This document shows positions 13,624 through 18,546 of a stretch of 18,546 nucleotides of DNA, piece by piece (position 1 is the stretch's first letter; the number at the start of each line of letters is the position of its first letter). Source of the stretch: Clostridiales bacterium UBA1774 (GTDB lineage: Bacteria > Bacillota > Clostridia > Oscillospirales > Oscillospiraceae); assembly GCA_002314635.1 (NCBI GenBank), contig DCGQ01000021.1, forward strand, positions 22,132-40,677. Direction: 5' to 3'. Under the pieces are notes generated by a model that searched no databases, was not told the DNA's origin, and worked only from the letters and a program-made list of their open reading frames with translations. The translations under genes were made by a program, and so were the position numbers.

Positions 13624-13651
13624 ATTATAGCAAAGCTTTACAAAATGTCAA
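13624..13651 (-). promoter_or_regulatory. Consensus promoter of the FMN riboswitch-ribU unit
   Basis: On the minus strand a perfect TTGACA (13646-13651) and a perfect TATAAT (13624-13629) stand 16 bases apart. The start site near 13617 coincides with the first base of the riboswitch. It lies 18 bases past the pgsA stop. Confidence 0.9.
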
Positions 13652-13669
13652 GTCAGCCGACGGACATTC

Positions 13670-14215
13670 TCACTTCATGTGGAATTTTCCGTTGAAGTGG
13701 ATAAAGTAGTCCGCGCCGGACCAGACGGTGACGGCCAGAATCAGCAGCCAGCCCAGCGTATCCACGGTCATCACGCCGGGAATCACGAACCTGTCATGCA
13801 GCGGGGTCATCATAAGGCAGAACAGCACCAGCGTGGCTGCGGTCTTGACCTTGCCGGAGATCCCGGCTGCGATCACGGTCCCCTCGCCTACCGCAACCAG
13901 CCGCAGCGCCGTGACGGCAAATTCCCGGGCCACCACGATAAAGGCCGCCCACGCAGGAATCTGTCCCCACTGGACGAAGATCAGCAGTGCCGCCGTCACC
14001 AGCAGCTTGTCCGCCAACGGATCGGCAAACTTGCCGAAATTGGTGATCTGGTTGCAGCGGCGGGCAATGATACCGTCCAGCGTATCGGTCAGACTGGCGA
14101 AAATGAACACAATGAGAGAGGCCACCATATGCCCCCGGAAGGGCAGCAGCATCAGCAGGATAAACACCGGAATCAGAATGACCCGCAGCACTGTCAGCTT
14201 ATTTGCGGTGTTCAT
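13670..14215 (-). CDS. pgsA: CDP-diacylglycerol-glycerol-3-phosphate 3-phosphatidyltransferase
   Basis: This 181-residue membrane enzyme has the complete CDP-alcohol phosphatidyltransferase signature at residues 44-69: Asp44, Asp47-Gly48, Ala51-Arg52, Gly61, Asp65 and Asp69 with the canonical spacing. It makes phosphatidylglycerol phosphate, using the product of CdsA. The N-terminus MNTANKLTVLRVILIPVF is typical of PgsA. The start ATG overlaps the rimO stop as ATGA, so the two genes are translationally coupled; rimO-pgsA adjacency is common in Clostridia. No terminator is evident between its stop and the riboswitch promoter, so readthrough into ribU is possible. Confidence 0.95.
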   Translation of the reverse strand: MNTANKLTVLRVILIPVFILLMLLPFRGHMVASLIVFIFASLTDTLDGIIARRCNQITNFGKFADPLADKLLVTAALLIFVQWGQIPAWAAFIVVAREFAVTALRLVAVGEGTVIAAGISGKVKTAATLVLFCLMMTPLHDRFVIPGVMTVDTLGWLLILAVTVWSGADYFIHFNGKFHMK

Positions 14216-15543
14216 TCCGCAGCTTCCTCCAGCTCACCCACCAGATCGCCCTCCAGCGTCTCCGTGATATGCACCATCACAAAGTCGCCGGGTTTCACGC
14301 CCTTGCCGGTGAAGAATACCTTGCCGTCCACATCCGGACTGTCAGCATAGCTGCGGCCGTACCAGCATTCCGCCAGCCGGTCAAAGTCCTCCACCAGCAC
14401 TTCAATGGTGGTATCCAGACGGCCTTCGTTAAACTCGTCCATGATATCCGACTGGATATCCACAGCCAGCTCCGCCCGATGGGCAGCCACCTCACTGTCG
14501 GGGCGCTCCATTTTGAAGGCGGGAGTGCCTTCCTCCGGAGAGTAGGCAAAAACGCCCGCCCGCTCCAGCTTCATGCGGCGCAGAAAATCGCAAAGCTGCT
14601 CGAACTCCGCCTCGCCCTCGCCGGGCAGGCCGGTGATCAGGCTGGTACGCAGCACCAGACCGGGGATCCGCTCCCGCAGCCTGAGCAGCAACGCCTCGAT
14701 CTCCGCACCGGTACCCCGGCGGTTCATGCGTTTCAGAATGGTATCGTTGATGTGCTGGATCGGAATGTCCAGATACTTCACCACCTTGGGTTCCCGGGCG
14801 ATGGTGTCGATCAGCTCCTCGTCGATCATATCTGGATACAGATAGTGCAGGCGGATCCAGTGCAGACCCTCGATTTCGCACAGCCGCCGGATCAGCTCAC
14901 TGAGCATGGGCTTGCCGCAGAGATCGGTACCGTAACGGGTGATGTCCTGCGCGACCACGATCAGCTCCTTCACGCCCAGCTCCGCCAGCTCCCGCGCTTC
15001 CTTCAGCACGTTCTCCATGGGACGGGAACGGTAGCGCCCCCGGATGGAGGGGATGACGCAGTAGCTGCAGCGGTTGTCGCAGCCTTCGGCGATCTTGATG
15101 TATGCCCAGCCCGGGCCGGTGGTGACGATACGATCCGCCTCGCTGACCGGGGCGCTGATATCGCCGAACAGCTGCGGCTGCTCGTCCCGCAGGACAGCCG
15201 CCACCGCCTCCGCGATCTCATCATAGCTGCCGGTGCCCAGAATGCCGTCCACCTCCGGCAGCTCCTGAAGCAGCTCCTGCCGGTAGCGCTGGCTGAGGCA
15301 GCCGGTGACCAGCAGCTTTTTCAGGCGGCCCTCCTGTTTCAGCTGGGCGTATTCCAGAATGGTGTCGATGGCCTCCTGCTTGGCGCTGTCGATGAAGGCG
15401 CAGGTATTGACGATCAGTACATCGGTCTCCTCCAGATCTGCCGAGATCTGATAACCGGCGTCCTGCAGTATTTTAAGCATCTGTTCTCCGTTGACCAGAT
15501 TCTTGGCACAGCCGAGAGATACCATGCTGACAGTTTCGGGCAT
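14212..15543 (-). CDS. rimO: Ribosomal protein S12 methylthiotransferase RimO
   Basis: This 443-residue radical-SAM methylthiotransferase has the N-terminal MTTase domain with cysteines 12 (SLGCAKN), 48 (NTCAF) and 82 (TGCLSQRY). The radical-SAM motif CDNRCSYC is at 155-162, and a C-terminal TRAM domain ends the protein. SLGCAKNLV favours RimO over MiaB. RimO adds a methylthio group to the conserved aspartate of S12 (known in Escherichia coli). The frame is open upstream to 15732, but ATG 15543 is preferred, with GGAGG about 8 bases before it and the family's MPETVSMVSLGCAKN start. It has its own promoter and overlaps pgsA by 4 bases. Confidence 0.95.
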   Translation of the reverse strand: MPETVSMVSLGCAKNLVNGEQMLKILQDAGYQISADLEETDVLIVNTCAFIDSAKQEAIDTILEYAQLKQEGRLKKLLVTGCLSQRYRQELLQELPEVDGILGTGSYDEIAEAVAAVLRDEQPQLFGDISAPVSEADRIVTTGPGWAYIKIAEGCDNRCSYCVIPSIRGRYRSRPMENVLKEARELAELGVKELIVVAQDITRYGTDLCGKPMLSELIRRLCEIEGLHWIRLHYLYPDMIDEELIDTIAREPKVVKYLDIPIQHINDTILKRMNRRGTGAEIEALLLRLRERIPGLVLRTSLITGLPGEGEAEFEQLCDFLRRMKLERAGVFAYSPEEGTPAFKMERPDSEVAAHRAELAVDIQSDIMDEFNEGRLDTTIEVLVEDFDRLAECWYGRSYADSPDVDGKVFFTGKGVKPGDFVMVHITETLEGDLVGELEEAAE

Positions 15544-15579
15544 ATTGGTTTTCCTCCGTAAATTCCAAACGATTCCGCT

Positions 15580-15608
15580 ATTGTAAACCGGGAACGGGAA
15601 TGCGTCAA
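15580..15608 (-). promoter_or_regulatory. Promoter of rimO-pgsA
   Basis: On the minus strand TTGACG (15603-15608) and TACAAT (15580-15585) stand 17 bases apart, each with one mismatch. The -35 box overlaps the last codon of recX and its stop. The start site would be near 15573, about 30 bases before the rimO ATG. Confidence 0.8.
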
Positions 15609-16240
15609 GTATCCTCGTCCTTCTCCGGCAGAGAATATTCCTGTGCGTAACGATGCAGCGCCTCCCGCACCTGCTGCCAGCCGTAACCCCTGCGGCACAG
15701 GGCAGCGGAAAGCTTCCGCAGCGTGTCCCCATCGGCGGCTTCGCCGTGCAGCTTCCGGTGGATCAGCGTCATCAGCGCCGCATCCGGATCCGGCATGGTG
15801 TCCAGCGCTGCCTCCCATGTGTCCCGGGGCAGCCTGTGCCGGTAAAGCTCCTGCCGGATCCGCATTTTCCCGTAACCCTTTGCGGCATAGTGGCGCACCA
15901 CCATGGCAGCGTAGGCCTCCTCATCGATGGCGTGCAGCTCCAGCAGCCGGTTCACCGCGATCTCCGCGTCCCCCGGGTCGGCGCCCTTGTCCAGCAGCTT
16001 CTGCCGCAGCTCCCCGGCGGACATGGCACGCTGGCTCAGAAGCTGCGCCGCCTTCTGCTTCACCGCAAACAGGCGGCAGTCGGCGCACAGGGTCTCATAT
16101 GCCTCCGCCGTCAGCTCCAGTCCGGCTCGGAGCCGGTACTCCAGAAGCTCCCGGTCGCTGCAGCGGAGACGGCTGCCGTCCTCGAAATGCAGCGCGTAAG
16201 TGCCGCTGTCCCCCAGCGTTTCAATGCCGGTCAGGCGCAC
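15605..16240 (-). CDS. recX: RecX family regulator of RecA
   Basis: This 211-residue helical protein shows the RecX triple-helix repeats: AAQLLSQRAMSAGELRQKLL with AVNRLLELHAIDEEAYA, then AKGYGKMRIRQELYRHRL, and a third degenerate one near the C-terminus (LCRRGYGWQQVREAL). RecX modulates RecA filaments. The start is GTG 16240, 3 bases after the recA stop, with a GAGGA site inside the end of recA. This direct recA-recX coupling supports the assignment despite the family's low sequence conservation. Confidence 0.92.
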   Translation of the reverse strand: MRLTGIETLGDSGTYALHFEDGSRLRCSDRELLEYRLRAGLELTAEAYETLCADCRLFAVKQKAAQLLSQRAMSAGELRQKLLDKGADPGDAEIAVNRLLELHAIDEEAYAAMVVRHYAAKGYGKMRIRQELYRHRLPRDTWEAALDTMPDPDAALMTLIHRKLHGEAADGDTLRKLSAALCRRGYGWQQVREALHRYAQEYSLPEKDEDT

Positions 16241-16243
16241 GGC

Positions 16244-17365
16244 TTAATCCTCAAAATCCTCCGCGTCAATGCGGACAGGCTTGCTGGCAGCTTCGGTTTC
16301 CGGCTGTGCTTCGGATTCACTCTCCACAGGCAGGAAGCTGCTGCCCCGGTTCATCAGCTTTTCCTTGACCTGCGCTTCCAGCTCATCGGCGATGTCCGGG
16401 TTCTCTTTCAGGTAGTTCTTCACGCTGTCCTTGCCCTGCATCCGCTGGCCGCGGAAGGTGAACCAGCTGCCGGACTTCTCGATCAGCTCCAGCTTGATGG
16501 CAGCGTCCACCAGTTCGCTGCCGCGGGAGATGCCCTCACCGTAGATGATGTCAAATTCCGCTTCCCGGAAGGGAGGCGCGACCTTGTTCTTTGTGACCTT
16601 GACGCGGGTGTGGTTGCCCACCTTCTCGCCGCCCACGCTGAGAGTCTCCACCCGGCGCACATCCAGCCGGACGCTGGCATAGAATTTCAGCGCACGTCCG
16701 CCGGTGGTGGTCTCCGGGTTGCCGTACATCACGCCGATCTTCTCACGAAGCTGGTTGATGAAGATGACCACGCAGCCGGTCTTGGAGATGGAACCGGTGA
16801 GCTTACGCAGCGCCTGCGACATGAGACGGGCATGGAGACCCACCACGCTGTCGCCCATTTCCGCTTCGATCTCGCTGCGGGGCACCAGCGCGGCCACCGA
16901 GTCCACCACGATGGCGTCCACCGCGCCGGAGCGCACCAGCGCGTCCGTGATCTCCAGCGCCTGCTCGCCGGTATCCGGCTGGGAGATCAGCAGGTTATCC
17001 GTGTCCACGCCCAGCGCGTGGGCATAGCCGGGATCCAATGCGTGCTCCGCATCGATAAACGCGGCGATACCGCCCGCCTTCTGAGCGGAGGCCAGAATGT
17101 GCAGAGCCAGCGTGGTCTTGCCGGAGGATTCCGGCCCGTAGATCTCGATCACGCGGCCCCGGGGCACGCCGCCGATGCCCAGCGCCAGATCCAGCGACAG
17201 GGAGCCGGTGGAGATGGCCTCGATGGCGGTGTTGGCCGCATCGCCCAGACGCATGATGCTTCCGGCGCCGAAGCTGCGCTCGATCTGCGCCATGGTGGTT
17301 TCCAGTGCTTTCTTTTTATCTGCCGCAGGAGCCGCAGTCTCCTTGGCCGGTGCTTTCTTTGCCAT
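16244..17365 (-). CDS. recA: Recombinase RecA
   Basis: This 373-residue protein has MAQIERSFGAGSIMRLGD at residue 25, Walker A GPESSGKTT at 77-85, and the DNA-binding loop 2 region within YGNPETTTGGRALKFYASVR. An acidic tail (DAEDFED) ends the protein. RecA forms filaments on single-stranded DNA for repair and the SOS response. A Lys/Ala/Pro-rich extension of about 15 residues precedes the core compared with Bacillus RecA. ATG 17365 has GAGG about 9 bases upstream. The leader holds no clear Gram-positive LexA box (GAAC-N4-GTTC type); only AGGAA-CA-TTCCT is symmetric. recX follows directly. Confidence 0.98.
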   Translation of the reverse strand: MAKKAPAKETAAPAADKKKALETTMAQIERSFGAGSIMRLGDAANTAIEAISTGSLSLDLALGIGGVPRGRVIEIYGPESSGKTTLALHILASAQKAGGIAAFIDAEHALDPGYAHALGVDTDNLLISQPDTGEQALEITDALVRSGAVDAIVVDSVAALVPRSEIEAEMGDSVVGLHARLMSQALRKLTGSISKTGCVVIFINQLREKIGVMYGNPETTTGGRALKFYASVRLDVRRVETLSVGGEKVGNHTRVKVTKNKVAPPFREAEFDIIYGEGISRGSELVDAAIKLELIEKSGSWFTFRGQRMQGKDSVKNYLKENPDIADELEAQVKEKLMNRGSSFLPVESESEAQPETEAASKPVRIDAEDFED

Positions 17366-17429
17366 ATGTCATAACCTCACAATTCTCAGGAATGTTCCTT
17401 TTCGGGTCATCGCCTGCTTCATTGCCTTC

Positions 17430-17438
17430 ATCCTAGCA
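17430..17438 (-). promoter_or_regulatory. Possible extended -10 promoter of recA
   Basis: On the minus strand TGCTAGGAT gives an extended -10 (TG, one base, then TAGGAT at 17430-17435). No good -35 hexamer stands 17 bases upstream. It is the best candidate in the 143-base gap before recA. Confidence 0.3.
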
Positions 17439-17470
17439 TATTTTGAGGGCAATATATTGGACTGAACGGA

Positions 17471-17501
17471 ACGGAAACGGGATTTCTGCCCCCGATTCCG
17501 T
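17471..17501. terminator. Hairpin between prmC and recA, probable terminator
   Basis: ACGGAA plus CGGG (17471-17481) pair with CCCG plus TTCCGT (17491-17501) around a 9-base loop, with one A-A mismatch. It begins 7 bases after the prmC stop on the minus strand, where the tail is only TCCGTTC. On the plus strand it is followed by CATTTTTTC. It may end prmC transcripts weakly or act on antisense transcripts. Confidence 0.45.
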
Positions 17502-17508
17502 CATTTTT

Positions 17509-18363
17509 TCATTTCACAAAGGTGACGGCGCGCAGATAGCCTGCGGTATCTTCATGGGTGGCAGCGTTCCGCAGTCCGGCGGCTTTGCCCAGACGAAGCA
17601 GCGCTGCCGCCTGCGTTTCGCCGCATTCCAGCGCCAGCAGTCCGCCGGTTTTCAGCGTGGGAAGCCAGCGGTCAAAAATGCTGCGGTAGAAGTCCAGACC
17701 GTCCTCGCCGCCATCCAGTGCCAGCCACGGCTCGAAGTCCCGGACGGAAGCGTCCAGCGTTTCGATCTCGGGGGTGGGAATATAGGGCGGGTTGGAGATC
17801 AGCACATCCAGTCCGGTCAGCTGGGGCGGCGGGTCGCGCAGCGCATCCAGCTGAATGCCCAGCGCCCGGTCGTTCAGCTCCAGCCGCGCCGCGTTCCGCT
17901 TTGCCACATTCAGTGCGCGGCGATCCACATCGCCCAGCAGCACCCGGCAATCCGGAATGATACCGGCAATACAGAGACCGATACAGCCGGAGCCGGTGCA
18001 GAGATCCAGTACCCGGGCATTGGGGCAGGTACGCAAATAGCTGACGGCAGCATCCACCACCACCTCGGTGTCGAAGCGGGGGATCAGCACACTGGGGTCT
18101 ATCTCCAGCTCCAGACCGTGAAACTCCCACGTTCTGGCGATATAGGCACTTGGCTCCCCGTCCAGTCGGCGTTTGATCCACTTTCCCGCCCGCTCCGTAT
18201 ACGCCTCATTGGGGTACAGCCGCAGGTCCCGCAGAAACTCCGCCTCGCTTTTTTCGGCAGCGGTGGAAAGCAGGCGGCGGGCCTCCGCCCCTGCATCCTC
18301 GACTCCGGCGGCGGCCAGCGCCTTCCGGGCCTCGATGTAAATGTCGTTGTAGCTCTTTACCAC
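17509..18363 (-). CDS. prmC: Peptide chain release factor N5-glutamine methyltransferase
   Basis: This 284-residue protein has an N-terminal helical PrmC domain and a Rossmann methyltransferase domain. Visible motifs are LIPRFDTE (93-100), the SAM-binding DLCTGSGCIG (120-129) and the catalytic NPPY at 191-194. ALDGGEDGLDFYR (215-227) is typical of PrmC. It methylates the glutamine of the GGQ motif of release factors. GTG 18363 is the start, overlapping the upstream stop by 7 bases, with AAGGAG about 8 bases before it. The family's usual IPRPxTE has Phe in place of the second proline here. The usual partner prfA does not follow; recA does, after a hairpin. Confidence 0.95.
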   Translation of the reverse strand: MVKSYNDIYIEARKALAAAGVEDAGAEARRLLSTAAEKSEAEFLRDLRLYPNEAYTERAGKWIKRRLDGEPSAYIARTWEFHGLELEIDPSVLIPRFDTEVVVDAAVSYLRTCPNARVLDLCTGSGCIGLCIAGIIPDCRVLLGDVDRRALNVAKRNAARLELNDRALGIQLDALRDPPPQLTGLDVLISNPPYIPTPEIETLDASVRDFEPWLALDGGEDGLDFYRSIFDRWLPTLKTGGLLALECGETQAAALLRLGKAAGLRNAATHEDTAGYLRAVTFVK

Positions 18364-18546
18364 CGGTCCGCTCCTTCCTGTTCCGGAATCACCAGCGTCA
18401 GTGCACGGGCGGCCACCTCGATCATACTGTCGTCCGGCTCAAACACGGTGAGCTTCTGGAGGGCGCGTCCGGGAGCGGAAAGGGCGCGGCTCAGACCGTT
18501 GTCATGGCGGCCCACCCAGCGGTTAAACTCATAGCTGATGGCCACG
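18357..18546 (-). CDS. DUF1385 family protein (YqhQ-like), C-terminal part (cut by window edge)
   Basis: The last 62-63 codons are visible. AISYEFNRWVGRHDN, LSAPGRALQKLTVFEPDD and MIEVAARAL match the conserved C-terminus of DUF1385 membrane proteins, which Clostridia often encode just before prmC. The molecular function of the family is not known to me. It overlaps the prmC start by 7 bases, indicating coupling. The rest lies beyond base 18546. Confidence 0.85.
   Translation of the reverse strand, partial: VAISYEFNRWVGRHDNGLSRALSAPGRALQKLTVFEPDDSMIEVAARALTLVIPEQEGADRW

Noticed and set aside
14203..17374. Long plus-strand frames opposite rimO, recX and recA
   Set aside because: They have no domain or conserved start, and the minus-strand genes are well supported.
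17366..17460. LexA (SOS) box before recA
   Set aside because: The only symmetric site is AGGAA-CA-TTCCT. It lacks the GAAC-N4-GTTC core of Gram-positive LexA boxes.
1..18546. A new defence, mobile or biosynthetic system
   Set aside because: All genes except the TSCPD protein, the DUF1385 end and the small lipoprotein are known housekeeping or sporulation genes in familiar operons. I saw no transposase, integrase, nuclease or toxin-antitoxin genes.

Overview
This window looks like ordinary chromosomal DNA of a GC-rich, spore-forming Firmicute, most likely a Clostridia member of the Oscillospiraceae type. The reasons are a non-mevalonate isoprenoid gene set, a spoIIP sporulation gene, an FMN-riboswitch-controlled RibU, ylxR/ylxQ between nusA and infB, Gram-positive sigma-A promoters, strong Shine-Dalgarno sites and frequent GTG or TTG starts. 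The genus is inference. I found no mobile element, CRISPR array, tRNA, rRNA or phage gene.

Layout, left to right. (1) Minus strand, 1-3406: a promoter followed by cdsA-dxr-rseP-ispG (ispG cut by the left edge), for phospholipid and isoprenoid precursor synthesis and intramembrane proteolysis. (2) Minus strand, 3437-8407: a promoter, a leader hairpin, then rimP-nusA-ylxR-ylxQ-infB and a strong terminator, a transcription and translation factor operon. (3) Minus strand, 8448-9377: spoIIP, engulfment peptidoglycan hydrolase. (4) Plus strand, 9420-9795: a small four-cysteine TSCPD-domain gene with its own promoter and terminator. (5) Plus strand, 9809-12246: rpmG-secE-nusG-rplK-rplA with promoter, structured leaders and terminator. 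(6) Plus strand, 12283-12658: a short Thr/Pro-rich lipoprotein with a possible forespore promoter. (7) Minus strand, 12691-13651: ribU under an FMN riboswitch. (8) Minus strand, 13670-15608: rimO-pgsA. (9) Minus strand, 15605-17438: recA-recX. (10) Minus strand, 17471-18546: prmC preceded by the end of a DUF1385 (YqhQ-like) gene cut by the right edge.

Almost every gene is a recognisable housekeeping gene, and I see no unknown multi-gene system. The points that stand out are regulatory. They are a terminator-like hairpin with a 14-codon ORF in the rimP-nusA leader, structured leaders before rpmG and rplK, two related AT-rich intergenic repeats, and operons missing their usual neighbours (no rbfA after infB, no uppS before cdsA, no rplJL after rplA, no prfA after prmC). 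No gene-free stretch is longer than about 245 bases.
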